In this document: positions 1 to 7,174 of the stretch, one piece after another
Position numbering within the stretch: the first letter of the stretch is position 1
Layout: every line of letters begins with the position of its first letter
Assembly (NCBI GenBank): GCA_030630425.1
Contig: DAOVNB010000013.1
Span: 1-9,966 of the forward strand
Length of the DNA: 9,966 nucleotides
Direction: 5' to 3'
Origin: an archaeon
Lineage (GTDB): Archaea > EX4484-52 > B79-G9
Position numbers and translations under genes: made by a program
The notes under the pieces: model-generated
Told to the model about the DNA's origin: nothing
What the model saw: the letters and a program-made list of their open reading frames with translations, nothing else
Database searches by the model: none

Positions 1-1472
1 ATGGCATGTTTGTGTATAGTAGTCATTATTATTTGAGGATTATAAGAGAGAACAAAGACATCTGGTGGCACTATCGGTTTCATTGACCTAACAAATTCGT
101 ATTCCTCATTAAGTGGGCTCTTTGAAAAAATAAAACCATGGGAAGGAATCAAACTAACCAAATACATTACAGCTATAACTAAAAGAAGTATGTTTTTGTT
201 CTTAATCTCTGTTTTTTTAAGAATGTTCTTAACACCATATACAGAAAATATTAGTAATGGCACATATAAAAGCAGGCTATATCTGACAGTATCACCGAAA
301 TGGTTGATGTTTCCGGCATAGTGGCTCGAGTATACAATAAAAAATAATGCAAAAAATAAGAAATAATAAAAAAAGGTCTTTTTTTTAGAATACACCTCTC
401 TTGCGCCCAAAATGCAAAGAATGGAAAATACAATGGAGTTTATGCCTGGATTGAAGAAGAATAAAATATTAGGCAAATAATTATTGTTCAAATAATTCAC
501 TCTTGTCGCAAACGAATCATTATATCCTTCGCCAACTTCAAAACTATAATTCATTAATTGGAAACAAGGAATAAGCAGCACTAAAAAAACAAAAATCGGA
601 AAAAGGTACTTTCTCTTTAAAAAATGTATTTTGTTGTCTTTTTTCAAAAGAATGTAAAAATAAAATAGAAATATAAGTAATATGTTTTCGGTCCGTATGT
701 TTACGGCATATAAAAGAGTCGCCAGGAACAGCAAAAACATTGGTTGCTTTTTTGTTGCAAAATACAATTCCAAAAATAACATAGTCAACAAAACAAAAAA
801 CAATGAACAAATTTCCGTGGCTGCAGATCCTGAGTACTTCAAATGCACAGGAATAAACGCAAACACAAAGGCCCCGAACAAAGAAAGAGATGTATTTTTA
901 AATAAGAGAAAAAGTAAAAAGAATACAATAACGACAGTTATGCTGCCGACAACCGCATTAGTATTGAAAGCAACCTGTTCGAAGTCGCCAAACAACCCAA
1001 AACTCAAACTTAAAAATGTGTGGTATCCTGCGGGCCATTGCCTTGCCGAACAAGACAGGCAATCTTTGTTGGAACCAAAATCACATTCGCAATATTGATT
1101 AGAATACAATATGTTTTCTGCAATATTGATGTGTTCAAATTCATCAAAAAAAATATAATGAGTGTGCGGCACAACAAATAACCTAAAGGTCAAAGCAAGT
1201 ACAAACAACACCAATAACATAACCCACGCTGTTTTTTTTACATCTCTGAAACTATGAGAAATAAATTTGAGGTTATACAAAAAAAGCAAAAAAACAAGCA
1301 ATAAAATAGATTTAAGTAATATGGGGTATAAGGGGCCCAAGTACTGTTCTGGGGGCGTATTGATTATAGTAACTTGTTTAGTTTTTATAAAAAGAACAAA
1401 AACACCAACAAAATATGTTATTAAAAAAAGTAGTTGTTTTTTATATTCATTAAAAAAATGTGGTACATCCAT
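1..1472 (-). CDS. GT-C-fold membrane glycosyltransferase-like protein, C-terminus cut by window edge
   Basis: The minus strand is open without a stop from the ATG at 1472 to the left edge, giving at least 490 residues; the C-terminus lies outside the window. An in-frame TGA three codons upstream fixes the ATG as the earliest start. The protein is very hydrophobic, with about ten likely membrane segments (for example residues 14-30, 52-68, 83-102, 176-191, 222-238, 289-303, 368-381, 426-443). After the early membrane segments comes FFDEFEH, with D110 and E111. An acidic residue in this first extracytoplasmic loop is the catalytic hallmark of GT-C enzymes such as GT39 and ArnT, which use a polyprenyl-phosphate sugar donor. 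The same loop has four clustered cysteines (C128, C130, C138, C141) followed by WPAGYHTFLSLSFGLFG, a stretch typical of this superfamily. Likely role: transfer of a sugar outside the membrane. The exact substrate is not readable, and a non-enzymatic relative is possible. Confidence 0.72.
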   Translation of the reverse strand, partial: MDVPHFFNEYKKQLLFLITYFVGVFVLFIKTKQVTIINTPPEQYLGPLYPILLKSILLLVFLLFLYNLKFISHSFRDVKKTAWVMLLVLFVLALTFRLFVVPHTHYIFFDEFEHINIAENILYSNQYCECDFGSNKDCLSCSARQWPAGYHTFLSLSFGLFGDFEQVAFNTNAVVGSITVVIVFFLLFLLFKNTSLSLFGAFVFAFIPVHLKYSGSAATEICSLFFVLLTMLFLELYFATKKQPMFLLFLATLLYAVNIRTENILLIFLFYFYILLKKDNKIHFLKRKYLFPIFVFLVLLIPCFQLMNYSFEVGEGYNDSFATRVNYLNNNYLPNILFFFNPGINSIVFSILCILGAREVYSKKKTFFYYFLFFALFFIVYSSHYAGNINHFGDTVRYSLLLYVPLLIFSVYGVKNILKKTEIKNKNILLLVIAVMYLVSLIPSHGFIFSKSPLNEEYEFVRSMKPIVPPDVFVLSYNPQIIMTTIHKHA

Positions 1473-1655
1473 AACAAATCACAACCGAATTAATTGACGA
1501 TGTCTCTTAAACGGGTTCGTAAATAGTGCGGTGTATCTACAACTATGGCGAAAGTTATTATTATATTAATACACTTAAAGCATTGCATGAAAGAATTTTT
1601 TTATATGTGATATCCGACAACACAAAAGTATTAGGGCTATTTTGCACATGTCTTG

Positions 1656-1665
1656 TTTAAATATC
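1656..1665 (+). promoter_or_regulatory. Archaeal TATA box for the radical SAM gene at 1713
   Basis: TTTAAATATC is a near-consensus archaeal TATA element. Transcription would be expected to start about 25 bases downstream (around 1685), leaving a leader of about 25-30 bases before the ATG at 1713. The box overlaps the region that would code for a longer protein from a TTG at 1653, so it argues against that longer start. No Shine-Dalgarno motif is seen before 1713. Confidence 0.5.
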
Positions 1666-1712
1666 TCAATAAACGACCATACTTTTTAAAATTTCTAATA
1701 AAAAAGATAAAC

Positions 1713-2642
1713 ATGCTTGTTAAACGACTAGATCTTAAAGTAGGATTTGCATGCAATAATAACTGTCGGTTTTGTGTGGTTTCGAACAAACGCGAGAAAG
1801 GAAATAAAACGACCGAAGAAATTAAAACAGACTTAAAGAACAGCAGGGATTGTGGTGTTTCGGGTGTTGTTTTTACAGGTGGTGAGGTAACCATCAGAAA
1901 AGATATTCTTGAACTTGTCTCTTATGCAAAAGACATCGGTTACGAAACAATACAACTACAAACGAACGGGCGCATGTTAGCATACAAGACTTTTTGTAAA
2001 AAGACAATATCTGCTGGAGCAAACCAATTCTGCATTGCGTTACATGGCCATATCCCGGAATTACATGATTTTTTAACACGAAGTCCCGGAGCATTTAATC
2101 AAGTAGTACAAAGTATTAAAAACCTAAAGGCGTTAGGCCAATTCGTAACAACCAATACCGTTATCACAAAACCGAATTATAAGTTTTTGCCGGAAATAAC
2201 GCGTATTTTGTTAAAGTATAAAGTACCACAATTCCAATTGGCTTTCGTTCATGCCGATGGAAATGCGTGGAAAAATTTTGACATGATTGTTCCTTTAAAA
2301 ACACTTGTTAGACCATACATTTACAAATCTATTGATCTTGCATCTAAAACAAAGACAGTTGCAATGGTTGAAGCATATCCTTTTTGTTTCATGAAGGGTT
2401 ATGAACGATACTGTTCTGAACGCTTTATCCCCCCCACAGAAGTAAAGGATGTTGATTACAGCATTCCGAATTTTGATGAAACACGAAAAAATGACGGAAA
2501 ATGTAAGGGTCCTCAATGCAAAGAATGCAGATACGATTTAATCTGTGAGGGGCCTTGGAAGGAATATCCTCAAAAAAGAGGATGGAATGAGTTTATTCCA
2601 GTACCGGGTCAGAAAATACGAAGTTATAATGAACTTGTATGA
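1713..2642 (+). CDS. Radical SAM / SPASM-like enzyme, paralogue 1
   Basis: A 309-residue protein from the ATG at 1713; a TTG 60 bases upstream is in frame but lies on the TATA box. The N-terminus has the rSAM cluster motif C14-X3-C18-X2-C21 (CNNNCRFC), then FTGGE (residues 54-58) for SAM binding, LTRSPGAF (121-128), and a late-strand motif GNAW (183-186). The C-terminal part holds C225-X3-G-X4-C234 and then C264, C269, C272 and C278, the last three spaced CX2CX5C. This matches the SPASM pattern (GX4C then CX2CX5C) but lacks the usual following X3C. The enzyme is therefore expected to carry the SAM [4Fe-4S] cluster plus at least one auxiliary cluster. SPASM enzymes usually modify peptides or proteins, though some act on small molecules; the substrate here is unknown. 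It converges on paralogue 2, with only 32 bases between the two stops. Confidence 0.88.
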   Translation: MLVKRLDLKVGFACNNNCRFCVVSNKREKGNKTTEEIKTDLKNSRDCGVSGVVFTGGEVTIRKDILELVSYAKDIGYETIQLQTNGRMLAYKTFCKKTISAGANQFCIALHGHIPELHDFLTRSPGAFNQVVQSIKNLKALGQFVTTNTVITKPNYKFLPEITRILLKYKVPQFQLAFVHADGNAWKNFDMIVPLKTLVRPYIYKSIDLASKTKTVAMVEAYPFCFMKGYERYCSERFIPPTEVKDVDYSIPNFDETRKNDGKCKGPQCKECRYDLICEGPWKEYPQKRGWNEFIPVPGQKIRSYNELV

Positions 2643-2674
2643 TGTTTCTTAAATTTTGAAATAGTCTACTGTAG

Positions 2675-3553
2675 TTAATAAGGTTTTAATTCATCAAAAC
2701 CATAAATTTTTGAATACCCAATCCAAACGCCTAGACAAGATGCATTAACCGAACAATATTTGCATTGAGGCGCTTTTACTTTATTCTCCATTACTCGTTG
2801 AATGCCTTCGTGTATGTTTTCGCCGTCACGTTCGTTAAAATCAAGATTCTCGATACAATTTTTTTCAAACCCCTTTGCATAGCACATCGGAATACCGCAA
2901 TAGGGATTATAAAACTCAATATTGTGGTCTTTACAATACTGCATGGCATCCCTTATATCCTGTGCGGCATCTGATAAGCGAGGAACAATCCATTTATTGC
3001 TCCAAGCATTGCCATACGGTTGTACAAACGAAAAATTAATATTTTCTATCTGCGGGAATTTTTTATTTACAAACTTTACAAAATCTGGCAAATTTTTGTA
3101 ATTCATAGAATTTATTACGGTATTTATAGTCACCGCAATATTTTCATTCAATAGATTTTCCAAGCCCTTTATAGTTAGCTTAAAACTTCCGGGCGTTCTA
3201 GTAAGTTCATCTGAAATAGATTCCCTATGAGAATGAAGTGCCACAAAAGCACCATTCAGCCCCGCTTTTTTTAAACCCATAACATAGTGTTCGTAAGAAC
3301 ATCTCATAGCATTTGTTTGTATTTCAACTCTGGATGTTGTTCTTTTTTTTGCAAATGATATAAGCTCTAATAGATCATTTCGAAGTGTTGGCTCCCCTCC
3401 GGTAAAAGATATGTGTATCTTCGGATACTTTTTCGCCAGAGATAGTATTTCTTTTTTTGCTTCAATTGTCGTTTTTGTTTTAAAATTATATTTAACATTA
3501 CAAAATACACAGTTTTGGTTGCATTTCAACCCAAGCCGCACCAGATTTTCCAT
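2675..3553 (-). CDS. Radical SAM / SPASM-like enzyme, paralogue 2
   Basis: A 292-residue protein with C11-X3-C15-X2-C18, FTGGEP (residues 50-55), LTRTPGSF (118-125) and GNAW (181-184). The C-terminal cysteines are C219, C224-X3-G-X4-C233 and C264-X2-C267-X5-C273. This is the same SPASM-like layout as the convergent neighbour at 1713, and the motifs and their order match throughout. The start at 3553 leaves ten residues before the first cluster cysteine, enough for the first strand of the barrel. A TATA box sits about 23 bases upstream, so the mRNA is probably leaderless. The gene ends YGFDELKPY, closely like the end of the tandem gene at 7175 (YGFKQLKP), which suggests these two C-terminal modules are closely related. 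The radical SAM assignment is secure; the substrate is unknown. Confidence 0.88.
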   Translation of the reverse strand: MENLVRLGLKCNQNCVFCNVKYNFKTKTTIEAKKEILSLAKKYPKIHISFTGGEPTLRNDLLELISFAKKRTTSRVEIQTNAMRCSYEHYVMGLKKAGLNGAFVALHSHRESISDELTRTPGSFKLTIKGLENLLNENIAVTINTVINSMNYKNLPDFVKFVNKKFPQIENINFSFVQPYGNAWSNKWIVPRLSDAAQDIRDAMQYCKDHNIEFYNPYCGIPMCYAKGFEKNCIENLDFNERDGENIHEGIQRVMENKVKAPQCKYCSVNASCLGVWIGYSKIYGFDELKPY

Positions 3554-3570
3554 AAGTCTTTTAAGTAAAT

Positions 3571-3581
3571 AATATATATAA
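3571..3581 (-). promoter_or_regulatory. Archaeal TATA box for the gene starting at 3553
   Basis: On the minus strand this reads TTATATATATT, centred about 23 bases before the ATG. The spacing fits a leaderless transcript that starts at or next to the start codon. No Shine-Dalgarno motif lies between. Confidence 0.5.
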
Positions 3582-3700
3582 CTCTAAGTGTAATCTATAG
3601 GCTAAAACTACATTAAAGCAGTTTTGTGAGCAATACACTAACTTGTATGAAATTCACACAACAGAGTATTTTAAAGTTCAATCTACAAAGCAAACCAACC

Positions 3701-3714
3701 GTCATTTAAGTGAC
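3701..3714 (+). repeat. Imperfect palindrome in the divergent intergenic region
   Basis: GTCATTTAAGTGAC is almost its own reverse complement, with one mismatched pair. It lies in the 223-base region between the divergent genes starting at 3553 and 3777, about 35 bases upstream of the TATA box for the 3777 gene. That is a plausible place for a dimeric regulator to bind, but a short AT-rich palindrome can arise by chance. Confidence 0.25.
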
Positions 3715-3746
3715 TGTTTTAGTGTATTTGAAATAAAAAAAGAGAA

Positions 3747-3757
3747 GTTTATAAATT
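3747..3757 (+). promoter_or_regulatory. Archaeal TATA box for the methyltransferase gene at 3777
   Basis: GTTTATAAATT is a strong archaeal TATA element centred 25 bases before the ATG at 3777. It is preceded by a purine run (3735-3745) where a BRE would sit. The spacing predicts a leaderless mRNA. Confidence 0.6.
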
Positions 3758-3776
3758 ATAAAATCTTACGAGATAT

Positions 3777-4319
3777 ATGGACATAATCTCATGGTTAGCT
3801 AAAAATCGACAATATTTTTCTAAAGAATTGAACGGTTATGTAAATCCACCGAGTGGGCCTTATCTTTCAATTTTGCCTTTAATTGATAGAGGGGGTAAAA
3901 TTTTGGAGTTAGGTTCTGGAAATGGTATGCTTTTAAAATTTTTAATGAAATTTTCAGGACATAAAATTACACCTTTCGGTATTGACAGAAAGAAAAATGT
4001 TATCACTATGGCAAAAAAAGAAATTCTGCCAAACTATAAAGATAATTTTACCGTATCTGATGTAGTGGATTATGATTTTGAAAATGGTTCATTTGATATC
4101 ATAATTACTAATCCATTTTACGCAAAACCAAACATGAGAGATTTTACAAAAAAATGTTTAGAAAATCTTAATACTTCCGGAAGATTAATATATGCAGTCC
4201 CTAATGATGTTTTAAAAAGTAATGGTATGATTGGTCTAAATGATGTTAAAGACTTCAAAGGTTTAAATATGAGAATTTCAAAAGGATTTGATTTAAGTTT
4301 TGGAATCTTTGATAAATAA
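3777..4319 (+). CDS. Small class I SAM-dependent methyltransferase with an NPFY motif
   Basis: A 180-residue protein. Residues 42-50 (ILELGSGNG) are motif I, the SAM-binding glycine loop of Rossmann-fold methyltransferases. GID at 68-70 is the acidic end of strand 2. DIIITNPFY at 107-115 is motif IV in the (D/N)PP(Y/F) style of enzymes that methylate planar nitrogens, such as HemK/PrmC, N6-adenine and RsmD-type enzymes. Here the second proline is replaced by Phe. GRLIYAVP (135-142) fits strand 5. The protein is short for the family and ends soon after the core, without a recognisable target-recognition domain. It has its own strong promoter and lies between rSAM genes, so it could supply a conventional methylation step in the same pathway. 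An unrelated RNA or protein N-methyltransferase remains possible. By eye its codon use looks more AT-rich than its neighbours. Confidence 0.75.
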   Translation: MDIISWLAKNRQYFSKELNGYVNPPSGPYLSILPLIDRGGKILELGSGNGMLLKFLMKFSGHKITPFGIDRKKNVITMAKKEILPNYKDNFTVSDVVDYDFENGSFDIIITNPFYAKPNMRDFTKKCLENLNTSGRLIYAVPNDVLKSNGMIGLNDVKDFKGLNMRISKGFDLSFGIFDK

Positions 4320-4357
4320 GTTGTATTTAATTTTCGCCACAAAGAAGAGGTCGTAAG

Positions 4358-4371
4358 TTATTTAATTATAA
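4358..4371 (+). promoter_or_regulatory. Archaeal TATA box for the HemN-like gene at 4390
   Basis: TTATTTAATTATAA is centred about 26 bases before the ATG at 4390, again predicting a leaderless transcript. A purine-rich stretch, AAGAAGAGG (4342-4350), lies upstream. It separates this gene from the methyltransferase 70 bases before it, so the two need not be co-transcribed. Confidence 0.5.
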
Positions 4372-4389
4372 GAATGCCACCATCCACTT

Positions 4390-6084
4390 ATGCGTAAAAC
4401 ACTAAACAATCAATTCTCTCAAAAAATAAAACTGGCAAAACAAATAAAACACAACAGAAAAGAGAATTGTTTTTCTTTAGATCACTCCTTTTTGAATAGC
4501 TTCAATAAGAAAATTAACCCAGCATATCTAAAAAAATGCTGGACTGCTTTCGCCACAGAAGTTAAAGAAACGCAAAAGAAAGACAACATTGACTTTTATA
4601 TCCACATCCCATATTGCCAATCACGATGTAGATATTGCCAATATAATAGCGAAGTTCTTGAAAATGAAAAACAATTAGATGACTATATTGACTATATCAT
4701 AGATTATATGTCTTATTACAAAGCAGTTTTCAAAAACATTTCCTTTGAACATTTTTATGTCGGTGGTGGAAGCCCCAGCATCTTGTCTGCAAGCCAGATT
4801 GATAGATTGCTGACATTTGTAAATACAAATTATAATTTCAAAAAAAAAGATATAAAACAAAGAGAATTTTCACACACATTTGAGTTATTTCCCTCCTTGA
4901 CAAATATCGAGAAATTGGCGATATTGAGAAAACACGGAATAAATAGAGTGAGCTTCGGCATCCAATCGTTCAACGAATTAACGCTTAAAAAAGAAAACAG
5001 AAAATATGTATCTCCAGAGATTTTAAAAGAGCTTGTTGATGAAGCAAAGAATTTAGGTTTCAAAGCAATTAATGTCGATATGATTATTGGTTTAAATGAT
5101 GAAAAAGAGCAGGAAATGGTTAAAAGCTTAAAAAAACTATGTGAGATTGGACCAACGGCCATTACGCTATACACCATTCAAAGAAACATTGAGACAAGTT
5201 TTTTGTATTCTACAGCAAGTGCGTTTTATAAAAATATTGAAAAGATTTTTGAATCTCTTGAAAAAATATTGCACGATTATGATTACAACGGAAACATAGG
5301 TAAAGACTCCATTGCGTTAGGATCCGGCTATCCAAAAAAGGGCGCTTATTCATTTTCCGGGATATTATACGAACTTTACGCTCATAAGGGCCGCTCTCTT
5401 TTCGCAGTAGGTGATGATGCAACAGGTTTGATTTTCGGATCTTTGCGTTACGAAAATTTAAAAAACATCAGAAAATTCAATACAGCTGAAATGAGTGCGC
5501 GGGCCCTTAAAATAAGCATAAAAGACGAAATGGCATCTAATGTATTAAGGCAACTTCGAACAGGTTCTTTGCTAAACAATTCCTTTCTAGATGTTTTTGG
5601 AACCGAAGTAGAAGGTGTTTTTTCTAAAGAACTGAATTTTCTTAAGGAAAATAACATTCTTGAAGAATTTGAGAAAGGTTATCGTTGGAAAACCAAATCA
5701 AATGGGAATAAGGCACAGTATTCTTCCGTCTTAATTTCAGATAATATTCTGCGTTTAATGGCGACAAAAAAGCATATTATTCATGAAACGCCCTGGTTAA
5801 TGCTAAATAGCGCCAATAACGATGTTTTAGAAAGCGTTCCGGTGCTTGAGGCGGTCAAAAGGCATATTTTTGGTTTTGATTTTTATGCATTCAAAATATC
5901 TCGTGATGAATATAAACTTGCTTTTTCAAACCCAAAAACCAATGAGGATTTGATAGTTGTTCTAACAAAAACCGACAAGCCGTTTTATAAAAAAACAAGA
6001 AGTAAACGGGCACTGTATTATGTAGGCGAAACGATAACGGAAAACCAAAAAAAGGTTTTGGATTATCTTTCAATGACTCTATGA
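4390..6084 (+). CDS. HemN/HemW-like radical SAM protein with N- and C-terminal extensions
   Basis: A 564-residue protein. FYIHIPYCQSRCRYC (residues 69-83) is the diagnostic coproporphyrinogen III oxidase-like motif, with C76-X3-C80-X2-C83 and the conserved Tyr and His just before it. VGGGSPSIL (124-132) and RVSFGIQSF (186-194) are the next two family signatures. Residues about 340-460 match the HemN C-terminal region, including VGDDATGLIFGSLRY in place of the usual lGxGaxSy block and LRTGSLLNNSFLDVFG in place of the LRxxxGl helix region. About 65 residues precede the rSAM motif and about 100 follow the HemN C-domain (roughly 465-564); I recognise neither. HemN makes protoporphyrinogen IX, HemW is a heme chaperone, and class C rSAM methylases (NosN/TbtI type) share this fold. 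At this divergence and length a class C methylase or novel HemN-like enzyme is as plausible as heme synthesis. It converges on the gene ending at 6182. Confidence 0.85.
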   Translation: MRKTLNNQFSQKIKLAKQIKHNRKENCFSLDHSFLNSFNKKINPAYLKKCWTAFATEVKETQKKDNIDFYIHIPYCQSRCRYCQYNSEVLENEKQLDDYIDYIIDYMSYYKAVFKNISFEHFYVGGGSPSILSASQIDRLLTFVNTNYNFKKKDIKQREFSHTFELFPSLTNIEKLAILRKHGINRVSFGIQSFNELTLKKENRKYVSPEILKELVDEAKNLGFKAINVDMIIGLNDEKEQEMVKSLKKLCEIGPTAITLYTIQRNIETSFLYSTASAFYKNIEKIFESLEKILHDYDYNGNIGKDSIALGSGYPKKGAYSFSGILYELYAHKGRSLFAVGDDATGLIFGSLRYENLKNIRKFNTAEMSARALKISIKDEMASNVLRQLRTGSLLNNSFLDVFGTEVEGVFSKELNFLKENNILEEFEKGYRWKTKSNGNKAQYSSVLISDNILRLMATKKHIIHETPWLMLNSANNDVLESVPVLEAVKRHIFGFDFYAFKISRDEYKLAFSNPKTNEDLIVVLTKTDKPFYKKTRSKRALYYVGETITENQKKVLDYLSMTL

Positions 6085-6130
6085 ATACCAAACTCTTAAT
6101 TTATGTGTTCGTCCAGTGAATATGTTCCCC

Positions 6131-6180
6131 GGAGATAATATAGTTATTGGAATAAATATAGTTAATTATGCAGGAGATTA
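6131..6180 (+). repeat. Short direct repeats in the convergent intergenic region
   Basis: AATATAGTTA occurs at 6137-6146 and again at 6155-6164, 18 bases apart. A GGAGAT(T)A element occurs at 6131-6137 and 6173-6180. The block fills half of the 97-base gap between two converging genes. It could be a local duplication or part of a termination region. No GC-rich hairpin with a T-tract is present. Confidence 0.3.
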
Positions 6181-6181
6181 A

Positions 6182-7111
6182 TTAAGAAGAGTGTATCTTA
6201 GAGATGATGGTTTTAGGATTTTTAAAAACAGGATAAAGTTCTTTAGTGCCCATAACTCTGGCGTATCTTGGATCAAGACCGGCACAAATAGTCGTTAAAA
6301 AACAGCTTTTGCAAATGTCCGCCTTGGAATATTCATGAAATTTATCCTCGCCCCGAACTTTGGCCTTTTCTATTCTTTTTTTTCTTAACAGATATAAAAG
6401 ATATGGTTGATCCTTCACAATCTGTCTTGTTTCAGTTGAACATTCTTCAAACCCCCCCATATAACACAAAGGAACTCGTTCCATCCTAAAAGTTATATTA
6501 TGTTTTTTTAAAAAATGCGCTGTTTTTTTTAATTCCAATTCAGCATCAACAAGTTTAGGAACCACAAACAAATTTTTCGTGGCAGTGCCGACAATTAAAA
6601 GATAATTAAAAACGAAGTGATGTATTTGTGGATACTTATGGTGTATAAATTTTACTGTATCCGATAAATGATCAATATTCAGGGAAGTTATTGCTATGTT
6701 TATGTTTGCATGACCGAGATATTTAAGTGTATTTTCAATGCCTTTCAATGACTTTTCAAAGGAACCAGGAGTTCTTGTTAACCGTTCCTGTACTTCTTTT
6801 TTGTAAGAATAGAGAGAGAGATTAACATTCGTTATTCCGCTTGCAGCCAGAATCTTTGCATACGCCTCAACAGAAAGTTTTTGAGCATTTGATATCATTC
6901 GAGGTTCCAAACCTTCAGAAACGCAATATTCTATAGCTTCAGGCAATCCCTCATAAAGTGTTGGCTCCCCCCCGGTAAAAAGAATGCCGGAAGCCCCTTC
7001 TTCTTTAAATTCTCTGATTTGCTTTTTTACTTCTTTCAATGAGGCCGTTTTGTTAAAAGAGGGATACGAACAAATAATGCATTTCTGGTTGCATCTTCTC
7101 GTAGGTTGCAA
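6182..7111 (-). CDS. Radical SAM / SPASM-like enzyme, paralogue 3 (start uncertain)
   Basis: A 309-residue protein counted from a TTG at 7111. C7-X3-C11-X2-C14 (CNQKCIIC) is the SAM-cluster motif, followed by FTGGEP (residues 45-50), LTRTPGSF (111-118), VGTATKN (174-180) in place of the GNAW strand motif, C216...C224 (CYMGGFEEC) and C267-X2-C270-X5-C276. It belongs to the same family as the genes at 1713 and 3553, but the linker between the two cysteine groups is longer (42 residues) and basic. The start is problematic: no ATG or GTG exists in frame before an upstream TAG at 7154-7156, and the TTG leaves only six residues before the first cysteine. The upstream in-frame stretch SVFFAYLQPTRRC reads like the missing first strand. 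It lies 63 bases downstream of the tandem gene on the same strand and may share its transcript. Substrate unknown. Confidence 0.82.
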   Translation of the reverse strand: MQPTRRCNQKCIICSYPSFNKTASLKEVKKQIREFKEEGASGILFTGGEPTLYEGLPEAIEYCVSEGLEPRMISNAQKLSVEAYAKILAASGITNVNLSLYSYKKEVQERLTRTPGSFEKSLKGIENTLKYLGHANINIAITSLNIDHLSDTVKFIHHKYPQIHHFVFNYLLIVGTATKNLFVVPKLVDAELELKKTAHFLKKHNITFRMERVPLCYMGGFEECSTETRQIVKDQPYLLYLLRKKRIEKAKVRGEDKFHEYSKADICKSCFLTTICAGLDPRYARVMGTKELYPVFKNPKTIISKIHSS

Positions 7112-7174
7112 ATATGCAAAAAAAACACTGTCTGTTATTTTATCACCATTAAACTATTCACACACAATAAAAAC

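Noticed and set aside
682..1098. Plus-strand frame of 138 residues in the left region, and other frames between 251 and 1497
   Set aside because: They are lysine- and asparagine-rich, with no motif, and lie opposite a continuous hydrophobic minus-strand frame with clear membrane segments; they are shadows of it.
1653..1712. Longer start (TTG) for the first radical SAM gene
   Set aside because: It would place coding sequence over the likely TATA box, and the added residues match nothing in the family; the ATG at 1713 gives the usual distance to the first cysteine.
2643..2674. Intrinsic terminator between the two converging radical SAM genes
   Set aside because: No stable inverted repeat and only short T runs; archaeal T-tract termination cannot be judged from this sequence.
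6131..6180. CRISPR-like array or attachment site
   Set aside because: Only two copies of a 10-base AT-rich unit 18 bases apart, with no spacers of regular length, integrase or tRNA nearby.
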